Assembly (NCBI GenBank): GCA_017525805.1
Contig: JAFXSH010000009.1
Location: 1-27,284, forward strand
Source of the DNA: Clostridia bacterium
GTDB lineage: Bacteria; Bacillota_A; Clostridia; Christensenellales; Aristaeellaceae
Direction: 5' to 3'
DNA: 27,284 nucleotides
Position numbers and translations under genes: made by a program. Below the pieces are notes generated by a model. It saw only the letters and a list, made by a program, of their open reading frames with translations. It did no database searches and was not told the DNA's origin. Positions 14,569 to 22,498 of the stretch are shown here, in pieces (within the stretch, counting starts at the first letter, position 1; each line of letters begins with the position of its first letter).

Positions 14569-16704
14569 ATGGAGAACCAGGTCAAGGTAACAAAAGCAGC
14601 TGAAATCCCCAGGGCGGCAGCCCTGGCGGAACGGTGCGCGGCGTCCGCGAAGGACGCATCTCCTATCTGTCCTCTGATCTGTGAAGAACTGCTGCTGCGC
14701 CTGCTGAACATGGGCTGCCGCGAAATCACCGTGTCTTTGAAGGGGCGCTTGTTCAGGTATGTGGAGATCAGCGCGGCGGGCGAGCGGGCGGATGCGTTCC
14801 AACCGGCCCCGGAAACGGAAGGGGACAGGATCGGCGCGCAGTTAAACGATTGCCTGCTGGAACAGTACGCGGATCATTTCACTTTCCGGTATCGGAAAGG
14901 CGTGAATCTATACAGGATATACGCCGGAAAACGGGACGAGATGGACCTGACGGAAGAAATCTACGGCTTTTATCAGGCTGCCGGTCCGGAAAAAAACCAA
15001 AAACCCATGGCGGCGCTGCGGCATATCGCGGGCAGGCATAAGGGCTTTGTTGCGCTTTCGCTGTCCATCCTGCTCATGCGGCATTTAGCGGCGCTGATGC
15101 TGCCCGTATTCGTTTCCAATATCATCAATCTGGTGACGGAAACCGGCGTGTTCTTTACCTGGCCCGTGATCGCGAACATTTTGATGTCCGTGATCGCCCT
15201 TGCGGTAAACCTGATCTGCTTCTGGCTGGACAGCCGCTGCTACCGCCGGTTCGCAAGGGCTGTGGAGGCGGGCTTCCGCATGGCGCTGGTGCAAAAACTA
15301 CAGGTGCTTTCCATGAAGTACCACCAGGGCGCGAAATCCGGCGCGGTGCTTTCCAAGCTCATTTCCGACGTACAGTTCATTGAAGCGCTGATCTATGACC
15401 GGCTGGTGGAAGTGCTGGTGCTGTGCGAGGACGTATTGTTCATCATCGTCGTGGCGCTGCTGAAATTCCCCCTGATGCTGGCGTTTTATATGGCGGTCGT
15501 TCCCGCCGCGGTGCTTCTGCTGCGCCGCTTTTCCGGCCCCTTGCAGGACAAGCGCGCGGCCATGCGGAAGCAGAACGAGCAGGTGAACGCCGCCATCAAG
15601 GAAATGCTGGAAATGGAGAGCCTCACCCGCGCCCACGGCCTGGGCAGAACGGAATACAGGGGCATCCTCAAACGGGTGCGGGTTGCGCAACGGGCTTCCG
15701 TTTCCTATGACCGGCAGACCGTGGGCCTCAACAACGTCACCTTTGGCGGCTTCCAGGGCCTGCGTCTCCTTTCCCTCTGCTTCGCCGCGTTACTTACGGC
15801 GGCGGGCCGCATCGACGTGGGCACGTTGGTGCTGTTTCAGTCCATCTTTGAACTGATCATCGGCAACGTGCAGCGCATGCTGGACGCCGTGCCCATGATC
15901 ACCCAGGGCTACGACAGCCTGAAAAGCGTCAACGAAATCCTGTACGCGGATGACGTGGAGCAGAACGGAACGCAGCTGCTGCCCAGTCCCGCGCGGGGAG
16001 AAATCCAATTCAGCCGCGTTTCCTTCGGCTATGATCCCGGCAAGGAACCGGTTCTCGATGACATCAGCTTTACTGTGCCCGCCGGCGGAAGCGTCGCCTT
16101 TGTGGGAAAGTCCGGCGAAGGGAAAACCACGCTGCTGAACCTGATTTTGGGCCTGTACAGCGTGCAGCGGGGCGAAATCCTGATCGACGGCGTGAACTTG
16201 GACGCCTTGGAAAAAGCCGCGTACCGCCGCCATATCGCCGTGGTGCCCCAGCATACGGCGCTGTTTTCCGGAACGCTTTGGGATAATCTGGTCTACGGCC
16301 TGGGGTACGTCAGCGCCGAAAGCGTCATGGACGTGATCCGCCGGGTGGGGCTCCAGGATTTGGTGGCATCCCTGCCGGAGGGGCTGCATACCCAAATCCA
16401 GGAAAACGGAAGCAATCTTTCCGGCGGACAGCGCCAGCGCATCGCCATCGCCCGGGCCCTGCTTCGGAACCCGAAAATCATCCTGCTGGACGAAGCCACC
16501 AGCGCCCTAGACGCTGACAGTGAACGGCAGGCACAGGCGGCCATCGACGCCATGATGGGCCGCTGCACCGTGGTCATGGTGGCCCACCGGCTTTCCACCC
16601 TGCGCCGGTCGGACGCTGTTTACAGGCTCGATCAAGGAAAGCTCCGCCGCTATGAAAACTTTGATCAGGTCATCCGCGATATGGAAGGAGAAAACAAAGC
16701 GTGA
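14569..16704 (+). CDS. ABC exporter with degenerate GHKL/RsbW-like N-terminal domain
   Basis: 711 residues. From about 155 onward it is an exporter-type half transporter: about six membrane spans (157-445), then an ATPase with Walker A GKSGEGKTT (about 513-521), Q-loop VVPQ, signature LSGGQRQR (about 615), Walker B ILLDEATSALD (about 637) and H-loop VAHRL. It would work as a dimer. Residues 1-135 are unusual and resemble the anti-sigma/GHKL ATPase fold: EELLLRLLNMGCREITVSL at the N-box position, EISAAGERADAF at the DxG position, then RYRKGVNLYRI. The expected catalytic residues are missing, so it is probably a binding or regulatory domain. Start 14569 has GCGGAGG 8 bases upstream. It overlaps the HD gene by GTGA and belongs with the acyl-ligase and carrier genes downstream. 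Confidence 0.85.
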   Translation: MENQVKVTKAAEIPRAAALAERCAASAKDASPICPLICEELLLRLLNMGCREITVSLKGRLFRYVEISAAGERADAFQPAPETEGDRIGAQLNDCLLEQYADHFTFRYRKGVNLYRIYAGKRDEMDLTEEIYGFYQAAGPEKNQKPMAALRHIAGRHKGFVALSLSILLMRHLAALMLPVFVSNIINLVTETGVFFTWPVIANILMSVIALAVNLICFWLDSRCYRRFARAVEAGFRMALVQKLQVLSMKYHQGAKSGAVLSKLISDVQFIEALIYDRLVEVLVLCEDVLFIIVVALLKFPLMLAFYMAVVPAAVLLLRRFSGPLQDKRAAMRKQNEQVNAAIKEMLEMESLTRAHGLGRTEYRGILKRVRVAQRASVSYDRQTVGLNNVTFGGFQGLRLLSLCFAALLTAAGRIDVGTLVLFQSIFELIIGNVQRMLDAVPMITQGYDSLKSVNEILYADDVEQNGTQLLPSPARGEIQFSRVSFGYDPGKEPVLDDISFTVPAGGSVAFVGKSGEGKTTLLNLILGLYSVQRGEILIDGVNLDALEKAAYRRHIAVVPQHTALFSGTLWDNLVYGLGYVSAESVMDVIRRVGLQDLVASLPEGLHTQIQENGSNLSGGQRQRIAIARALLRNPKIILLDEATSALDADSERQAQAAIDAMMGRCTVVMVAHRLSTLRRSDAVYRLDQGKLRRYENFDQVIRDMEGENKA

Positions 16705-17489
16705 TCGACAGGAAACACGCCCAAGCGGCGTTTCAGGCGTACACGGCCCAATATGATTTGAATAACGGCATGATCCGGCATAAGGTGGAGCATACCTTTC
16801 GGGTGGCCGGGAACTGCGAGCGCATCGCGGAAAGCCTCGGCATGCAAGGCGGGGACGTAACGTTTGCGTGGTTTTTGGGATTGCTCCACGATATCGGGCG
16901 CTTTGAGCAGGTGCGCAGGTTTGGCACATTCATCGATTCCGTGTCCGTGGATCACGCGGAATTCGGCGCGGATCTGCTGTTCCGGGAAAACCTGATCGGT
17001 GAATTTGCCTGTGAAGGTTTTCCGGAGGAAGATCAGGCCCTTTTGGAAACATCCATCCGGCAGCACAACAAGCTGACCCTGCCCGAAACCTTGGATGAAC
17101 GCACCCGTCGCTTCTGCGACCTCATCCGGGACGCGGACAAGGCGGACATCTTCCGCGTGGTGGCGGAGCTGCCCTTTGAGGAACGCATCGGAACGAGCAA
17201 GGCGCTGTTTCAGGAGGGAGAGGAAGCCAGCGAAGCGGTGATGGACTGCGCGCGGGAGCATCGGTGCGTGCCCCGGGCCATCCGAAAGACCCGCTTTGAG
17301 GGGAGTATTTCCCACTGCTGCTTAGCCTTTGAACTGGTATTCCCGGAGACCCGGCGCATCGTCCGGGAACAGGGGTATTTGAACCGCCTGCTGTCTGAGT
17401 GCGGCATGAGCAAAAAGGAACGGGAACAGCTGCGCACTGTGCGGCGTGAAATCGAAGCCGCCTTTGGAAAACCTTTGGAAGAAGCGTAA
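16701..17489 (+). CDS. HD-domain phosphohydrolase
   Basis: 262 residues with the metal-binding pattern of the HD superfamily: RHKVEH (26-31), LLHDIG (61-66), QHNK (121-124) and RDADK (143-147). Such proteins hydrolyse phosphate esters or nucleotides, but the substrate is not evident. The start is GTG, overlapping the transporter stop, with GAAGGAG upstream. The next gene begins 18 nt after its stop. Lying between an exporter and a carrier-linked acyltransferase, it could remove a phosphate from an intermediate of that pathway or act as a regulatory hydrolase (inference). Confidence 0.85.
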   Translation: MIDRKHAQAAFQAYTAQYDLNNGMIRHKVEHTFRVAGNCERIAESLGMQGGDVTFAWFLGLLHDIGRFEQVRRFGTFIDSVSVDHAEFGADLLFRENLIGEFACEGFPEEDQALLETSIRQHNKLTLPETLDERTRRFCDLIRDADKADIFRVVAELPFEERIGTSKALFQEGEEASEAVMDCAREHRCVPRAIRKTRFEGSISHCCLAFELVFPETRRIVREQGYLNRLLSECGMSKKEREQLRTVRREIEAAFGKPLEEA

Positions 17490-17507
17490 CCGGAAGGAGA
17501 GCATCAA

Positions 17508-18443
17508 ATGATACTTGCGTTATACGGCGCGGGGGCCATGGGCCGCGAGTTCAAGTATATGGCGGATGAAAGCGGAAAATGGCCGGAAATCGTGTTCATC
17601 GACGACCGCGCGGAAACGGAGCTGCTTTTGGGCTGCCCCGTTTATCGGTTCCAGCAGTTCCGCGCCCGTTTTTCCCCGGCGGACGTGCGCTTTGTGGTGG
17701 CCATCGGGGAACCGAAGTTCCGGCGGGAAGCCTTTGAACGAATGAACCGGGCGGGGTATACGGGGGGCGTGATCGTTCATCCCTCCGCGTATATCAGCCC
17801 GGACGCAACTGTCGGGGAAGGAACGGCAATTTGCCACGGCGCGTTTATCGGTTCCCAGGCCCGGATCGGCAAAAACTGCTACCTTTCCAGAAACGCCTCC
17901 GTGGGCCACGACGCCGCGGTGGGCGACCATACACGATTGGGCGTCAATGCCTTTATCGGCGGCCATGCCGTGATCGGCGAAAACGCCTTTATCGGCGCGG
18001 GGGCGCTGCTGCGGGATCGGGTCCGGTTCGGTTCTGCCAGCGTGGCGGCGCTGGGGGCCGCCGTGTTCGACGACGTGCCCGACGGCGTCACGGTGATCGG
18101 CAATCCCGCCCGCATCGCGGGGGACGGCGCGGGGAACGCCGTTTTCGCGCCCAGCAAAAAGCTGGAGGAAAGCAAGGACCAGGCGGAGGAAAAGAGCGTG
18201 CCGGAACAGTATTGGGAGGTATTTTCCGGCTGCTTTGAAGGGATCGAATTCAACCCCGTCACCTTCAAATACCACGACGCGGGCTGGGATTCCGTGGCCC
18301 ATATGGCGCTGATCAGCAAGCTGGAGGAGGCTTTCCGCGTTTCCTTCAAGGGCCGGGAGGCCATGAAGCTGAAATCCTACGGCGAGGGGCTGAACCTGAT
18401 CAAAACCAAACTGGAACAGACGAACGGAGGGCAGAAACCGTGA
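17508..18443 (+). CDS. NeuD/PglD-like acyltransferase fused to an acyl carrier protein domain
   Basis: 311 residues in three parts. Residues 1 to about 90 are a PglD-type Rossmann-like sugar-nucleotide binding domain (LYGAGAMGRE). Residues 92-205 are a left-handed parallel beta-helix with hexapeptide repeats and the candidate catalytic H134 in NASVGHDAAVGD. A charged linker (206-232) leads to a carrier domain (233-305) with GWDSVAHM, S262 being the expected phosphopantetheine attachment site. Ordinary NeuD/PglD enzymes use acetyl-CoA and lack a carrier. Here the donor would sit on the same chain, loaded by the ligase encoded next. The start has AAGGAG upstream, and the stop overlaps the ligase start (GTGA). 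No phosphopantetheinyl transferase is present in the window. Confidence 0.9.
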   Translation: MILALYGAGAMGREFKYMADESGKWPEIVFIDDRAETELLLGCPVYRFQQFRARFSPADVRFVVAIGEPKFRREAFERMNRAGYTGGVIVHPSAYISPDATVGEGTAICHGAFIGSQARIGKNCYLSRNASVGHDAAVGDHTRLGVNAFIGGHAVIGENAFIGAGALLRDRVRFGSASVAALGAAVFDDVPDGVTVIGNPARIAGDGAGNAVFAPSKKLEESKDQAEEKSVPEQYWEVFSGCFEGIEFNPVTFKYHDAGWDSVAHMALISKLEEAFRVSFKGREAMKLKSYGEGLNLIKTKLEQTNGGQKP

Positions 18444-19867
18444 ACAGGCTTTGGGATTTCGGCGCGTTCGGCAAAAAGGCGGCGCTGATCGACGATACCG
18501 GCGTCACCGTGCGTTATGACGAGCTGGAAGCGCTGCAAAATCAGCTCTCCGAAATCGTGGGGTCCGGAGAACTGACGCTGATGCTGTGCGAAAACAGCAT
18601 CGGCGCGCTGGCGGGCTTTGCCGCGCTGCTCAACGGCGGCCACCCCATGATGCCGCTGTCGGCGGCGCTGCCCCAGGATATGTGCAGGCAGATCATGAAT
18701 ACCTACCGCCCCGGCCTGGTCTTCGCCCCCAAGGCCCTGCGAAGCGAATGCGCGCACATGCGGGAAATCCAGGAAATCGACGATTATATCCTGTTCCGCA
18801 CAAATTACGCCGAAAGCTATCCGCTCCATCCGGCCTTGGCCCTGCTGCTGACCACCTCCGGCTCCACGGGGTCGGTGAAATTCGTGCGCCAGTCCTGGGA
18901 CAATCTGCGCGTCAACGCCCGCCTGATCGCGGATTATCTGGGCATCACCGACGCGGAGCGCACCATCACCGCCCTGCCCCTGAACTATACCTACGGGCTT
19001 TCCATTTTCAGCGCCAATCTGCTGAAGGGCGGGGCCATGATCGTGACCCGCCAGGGCGTGATGGACGAAGAATTTTGGGATTTATTTGAAAACGAGCGCG
19101 TGACCGCTTTCCACGGCGTGCCCAACACCTACGAGATGCTGCACCGGCTGGATTTCTTCTGCGAGGATTTCCCCGACCTAAAGCTCCTGACCCAGGCCGG
19201 GGGCAAGCTGAACCGGAACCTGCATGCGTATTATGCCCAGTACGCCAGGGATTACGGCAAGCGCTTCATCGTCATGTATGGGCAGAGCGAAGCCACGGCG
19301 GCCATCAGCTACCTGCCCGCCGAAAAGGCGCTGGAAAAGCCCGGTTCCGTGGGGATCACCGTGCCGGGCGGGGAAATAGAATTGATTGACGAAGAAGGAA
19401 ACCTGAGCCAAGCGGCCCACGTTCCCGGCGAACTGGTCTACCGCGGGGAAAACGTGGCCCTGGGCTACGCTTCCTGCGGGGATGATCTTGCGCGGGGTGA
19501 CGACTGGCACGGCACGCTTCGCACCGGCGATATCGCCCAGCGGGATGAAGACGGTTTCCTGTATATCACCGGGCGCATCAAGCGCTTTCTCAAGGTGGCG
19601 GGCCACCGGATCAGCCTGGATGAAATTGATGAAAAAATCATGAATGAAATCCACGTCCGGTGCGTCAGCTCGGGCGTGGACGATCATCTGGTGATATTCG
19701 TCTTGAGCGAGGAAGACAAAAACGCCGTCCGGGATTTCGTTCGGGAAAAGATCAGCGCGGTGCGCCCGGCATTTCAGGTGGCCGTTATCGACGCTTTCCC
19801 CACCAACGAGGCCGGAAAAATCCTGTACGGCGCGCTGCTTGAAACGGCAAAGGGGCTGATCGGCTGA
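18440..19867 (+). CDS. AMP-forming acyl/aminoacyl ligase (adenylation domain)
   Basis: 475 residues of the ANL superfamily, related to NRPS adenylation domains and acyl-CoA synthetases. Core motifs are present: TSGSTGSVK (139-147, phosphate loop), YGQSEA (about 278-283), RTGDIA (about 361), GRIKRFLKVAGHRI (hinge and A8 region) and NEAGKI near residue 460 with the catalytic lysine. It should activate a carboxylic acid as the adenylate and pass it to a thiol. The best acceptor in view is the carrier domain of the protein encoded immediately upstream, with which it overlaps by GTGA. The start is GTG with GGAGGG upstream. The acid cannot be predicted. It is the last gene of the plus-strand operon and ends 4 nt from a convergent gene, with no hairpin between. 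Confidence 0.9.
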   Translation: MNRLWDFGAFGKKAALIDDTGVTVRYDELEALQNQLSEIVGSGELTLMLCENSIGALAGFAALLNGGHPMMPLSAALPQDMCRQIMNTYRPGLVFAPKALRSECAHMREIQEIDDYILFRTNYAESYPLHPALALLLTTSGSTGSVKFVRQSWDNLRVNARLIADYLGITDAERTITALPLNYTYGLSIFSANLLKGGAMIVTRQGVMDEEFWDLFENERVTAFHGVPNTYEMLHRLDFFCEDFPDLKLLTQAGGKLNRNLHAYYAQYARDYGKRFIVMYGQSEATAAISYLPAEKALEKPGSVGITVPGGEIELIDEEGNLSQAAHVPGELVYRGENVALGYASCGDDLARGDDWHGTLRTGDIAQRDEDGFLYITGRIKRFLKVAGHRISLDEIDEKIMNEIHVRCVSSGVDDHLVIFVLSEEDKNAVRDFVREKISAVRPAFQVAVIDAFPTNEAGKILYGALLETAKGLIG

Positions 19868-19871
19868 TGCT

Positions 19872-20096
19872 TTACGCCTCGTGTTGAACGATCAGCTTAT
19901 GCAGCTCATCCAACACCTGCCCCACCGGATACCCCGCCTTTTTGGCTGCGTCCTCCAAGGTGGCGGTGCGGATGAGCATTTTGCCGATGGGATTGTTGAT
20001 GATTTTGAAGCGGCCGTCCATCTGGATCAGCGTGTCCGGCAGCCAGGGATAGACGGCTAAAATATCCTTGAGCTTGGTTTGTTCGTTGATTTCCAT
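19872..20096 (-). CDS. DUF1858-domain protein
   Basis: A 74-residue soluble protein that appears to be a single DUF1858 domain (LKDILAVYPWLPDTLIQMDG...IGKMLIRTATLEDAAKKAGYPVGQVLDELHKLI). This domain occurs alone or beside redox and iron-sulfur proteins, and no activity is established. No cysteine is present, so a direct redox role is unlikely. The start at 20096 follows GAAAGGGAAAAAGGA. An upstream in-frame ATG at 20186 would overlap the neighbouring gene and is rejected. It lies 13 nt downstream of the ttcA-like gene and is probably co-transcribed from the promoter at 20974-21002. Confidence 0.8.
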   Translation of the reverse strand: MEINEQTKLKDILAVYPWLPDTLIQMDGRFKIINNPIGKMLIRTATLEDAAKKAGYPVGQVLDELHKLIVQHEA

Positions 20097-20109
20097 TCCT
20101 TTTTCCCTT

Positions 20110-20943
20110 TCATTCGTCGTAATCGTCCAGAAAAGATATTTCTTTCCCCTTGTATTTCCACCCCGCCATGGTATCCAATTGCACATTATGAATGCTGCCG
20201 AAAATGTTCTGCTCCACTACGGGGTTTTCTTTGTGCAGCTTTTGAATCAGGCGCTTGATTTCCAGGCGCTTGCTTTCATGTTCGCCCGTTTCGGTCCCTT
20301 CGGTGAACCGGCAGGCGCACTGGATGAAGGCAAGGCCCATGGCGTCCTTCCAGGCGATGATGTCCTGCTCCCGCACCATGTACATCGGGCGGATCAGCTC
20401 CATGCCGGGGAAGTTTTTGGCCCGCAGTTTGGGGGGCATGGCCTGCATCTGCCCTCCGTACAGCATGCTGATCAGCACGGTTTCGATCACGTCGTCAAAA
20501 TGGTGGCCCAGGGCGATCTTATTGCAGCCCAGGGCCTGAGCCTTGCCGTACAGGCAGCCCCGCCGCATGCGGGCGCACAGGAAGCAGGGATGCTTTTCCT
20601 GGCTCGCGGAGGCTTCAAAAATGTCGCTTTCAAACAGGGTATAGGGGATTTCCAGCAGCTTTGCGTTGCTTTCCACCTTTTCCCGGTTTTCGGGAGCGTA
20701 GCCGGGGTCCATAATAAGATAAACGGCCTCGAAGGGCACTTCCGAATGCCGGTGCAGAAGCTGCACCAGCTTTGCCAGCAGCATGGAGTCCTTTCCCCCG
20801 GAAATGCACACGGCGATCCTGTCCCCCGCCTGAATCAGCCGGTAGCGCTTCACTGCCCGGCAGAAGGGCTGCCACAGGGTTTCCCGGTATTCCGTCAGGA
20901 TGCTTCTTTCCAGGCGCTGGATATAGGTAAACTCCCGTCCCAC
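20110..20943 (-). CDS. tRNA 2-thiocytidine biosynthesis (TtcA-family) PP-loop protein
   Basis: 277 residues. PP-loop ISGGKDS (47-53) binds ATP. C120 and C123 (CFLC) and C209/C211 (CACRF) match the cysteines that in TtcA hold an iron-sulfur cluster used for thiolating cytidine 32 of tRNA. The GTG at 20943 is taken as start: GGGGGG lies 7 nt upstream, and it gives the same N-terminal length as the paralogous domain at 12718. The longer frame from 21027 would extend through the promoter. It is a paralogue of the N-terminal half of the fused protein at 12718-14538, sharing PP-loop and cysteine positions exactly. Which copy modifies tRNA is not decidable here. Confidence 0.9.
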   Translation of the reverse strand: MGREFTYIQRLERSILTEYRETLWQPFCRAVKRYRLIQAGDRIAVCISGGKDSMLLAKLVQLLHRHSEVPFEAVYLIMDPGYAPENREKVESNAKLLEIPYTLFESDIFEASASQEKHPCFLCARMRRGCLYGKAQALGCNKIALGHHFDDVIETVLISMLYGGQMQAMPPKLRAKNFPGMELIRPMYMVREQDIIAWKDAMGLAFIQCACRFTEGTETGEHESKRLEIKRLIQKLHKENPVVEQNIFGSIHNVQLDTMAGWKYKGKEISFLDDYDE

Positions 20944-20973
20944 CGTGCCGCCCCCCTTTCTCAAAGCGCTTTC

Positions 20974-21002
20974 ATTATAGGCACTTTCTATTTTTCCGTC
21001 AA
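20974..21002 (-). promoter_or_regulatory. Consensus sigma-A promoter of the ttcA-like gene
   Basis: Minus strand: -35 TTGACG (20997-21002), 17-bp spacer, -10 TATAAT (20974-20979). The start near 20967 leaves a leader of about 24 nt before the GTG codon, which argues against the upstream ATG at 21027. Confidence 0.88.
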
Positions 21003-21082
21003 GACGGAACAACGGCGGCGCGTACACATCAAATCGATGGAAAAACGCCAGCCAGCCGATCGCGCGAAATATGGGGAACGCG

Positions 21083-22372
21083 TTACAGTTTATCCTCTTC
21101 CAGCCGATGGATTTTTCTCCTGAGAAGGACGCCCTGCAAAAGCAAAGTCAGCAAAAGCAAGCCGCACACTCCCCCAAGCGCGAAGATCAAAACAGATGGC
21201 TGTTCTTTATCCTGTTTCGCCGTATCGGCCGCAATGGCAGATACCGCCGGTTTTTCCACGGTCAGTTGGATAGGCAGAGAGAAGGAAACAGGATTTCCGT
21301 CGCTGTCCTCCCCCTCCACGGTGAGCGTTCCCTGAAAATCGCCGGATACGTCTTTGCCGGGAACGAGGGTGATTTGCGCCTGCCGGGTTTCGCCGGGGGC
21401 GATGGTGCCCACCAGCACGCTTTGCCGGTCCGTAATGCCAGGCAGGGACAGCGTAGCCAGCACGTTGACGACATCCGCCCTGCCCATGTTCATGAGGGGC
21501 AGGGACAGGGTGACGGAATCCCCGGCGATGACGCTGGAAGCCATTTTCAGCCCGCCCTGCTCCAATCGGATTTCCTGTTTGACCGGCACCGTATAGCTCT
21601 CCGTTTGAGAAACATTCTGCCCCAAGGCAGTCCAGCTCAGATCGAATTTCAAGCTGTGGCGGGCAACGGACGCTTTCCCCAGCACAGCCACGGGGTATTC
21701 CACCTGAACGCTTTCGCCGGGGGCGAGATCGGGCAGATACAGCACATCCACCTCCCGGGGAATGATCTCTCCGGTCGGGTCGGTGATATGCAGGACGGGC
21801 TGCTCATAGGCGACGGTCCGGCAGGGATTGGTCAGGGTAAAGCGGATGAAGCCGTCCTCTCCCACGTTCAAATCCGCTTCAATATCCGTGATGGCCATGC
21901 GGAGGGTTTCCCGGGTTGGCGCGCCGTCCCGGATGCGGAGGGTGTACGGAATGTCCGTTTTCAACGTTTTCCCGGACTTTGCCTGCCCCGTGATGCGGAT
22001 CACGCAGGGATAATCGCCGTTTTCCCTGTCCGGGTACAATTCCAGGTTCAGCCGCACCGCGTACAGGCCGATTTCGCCCCGCGATGTTTTCACGGACATG
22101 GTTTGCGGCTTGAAGGGAGAAATGCTTTCGTCCGGCATGATCAGTTCCGTTTCGATTTGTCCCGCCGCCTGATCTGACAGAATGGGCAGCACCAGGGACA
22201 GCACGTTATTGGATATTTTCGGTTCGTACCCTTGCAGCCAGGAGCGGTTCATGCCCTGCAAAACCCGGCGCTGGTCGATTTCAAAATCGGCCTTTTCCTC
22301 TGCCTGCGCGGCGAAAACGGGCAGCAGAAACAATGCGGCCAATAATACCGCGAATCTGTATTTCCTATTCAT
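21083..22372 (-). CDS. Secreted, C-terminally membrane-anchored accessory protein of the ABC exporter
   Basis: 429 residues: signal peptide (1-24, ending AAQA), a long extracytoplasmic part built of beta-sandwich-like repeats, one C-terminal membrane span (about 393-417) and a short basic tail (RRKIHRLEEDK). The repeats, such as NVGEDGFIRFTLTNPC, LAPGESVQVEYPV and IAGDSVTLSLPLMNMG with IAPGETRQAQITLVPG, resemble the CARDB/COG1361 (S-layer-like) type often encoded beside MacB-type exporters. No enzymatic motif is visible, and a scaffold or adaptor role is likely. The start at 22372 has AAAGGA upstream. It is the last gene of the minus-strand exporter block, separated from the permease by a 26-bp inverted repeat. 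Confidence 0.8.
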   Translation of the reverse strand: MNRKYRFAVLLAALFLLPVFAAQAEEKADFEIDQRRVLQGMNRSWLQGYEPKISNNVLSLVLPILSDQAAGQIETELIMPDESISPFKPQTMSVKTSRGEIGLYAVRLNLELYPDRENGDYPCVIRITGQAKSGKTLKTDIPYTLRIRDGAPTRETLRMAITDIEADLNVGEDGFIRFTLTNPCRTVAYEQPVLHITDPTGEIIPREVDVLYLPDLAPGESVQVEYPVAVLGKASVARHSLKFDLSWTALGQNVSQTESYTVPVKQEIRLEQGGLKMASSVIAGDSVTLSLPLMNMGRADVVNVLATLSLPGITDRQSVLVGTIAPGETRQAQITLVPGKDVSGDFQGTLTVEGEDSDGNPVSFSLPIQLTVEKPAVSAIAADTAKQDKEQPSVLIFALGGVCGLLLLTLLLQGVLLRRKIHRLEEDKL

Positions 22373-22395
22373 GTTTTTCCTTTCTTAAAAGAGTT

Positions 22396-22495
22396 GAGAG
22401 TGGAGAGTGGAGAGTTGAGATATATATGGTTCAGCAATGAGTGTCTCCATTGTTTTCAAAGCAATATAAATCTCAACTCTCCACTCTCCACTCTC
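22396..22495. repeat. Inverted-repeat element with 26-bp perfect arms between permease and accessory gene
   Basis: The arms at 22396-22421 and 22470-22495 are exact reverse complements built of GAGAGTGGAGAG units, with a 48-bp AT-rich loop containing CAATG/CATTG. It starts four bases past the permease stop codon. In the transcript it would form a very stable hairpin without an adjoining long T-run, so it may protect or attenuate rather than terminate. It looks like a small interspersed non-coding repeat. Confidence 0.85.
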
Positions 22496-22498
22496 GTC

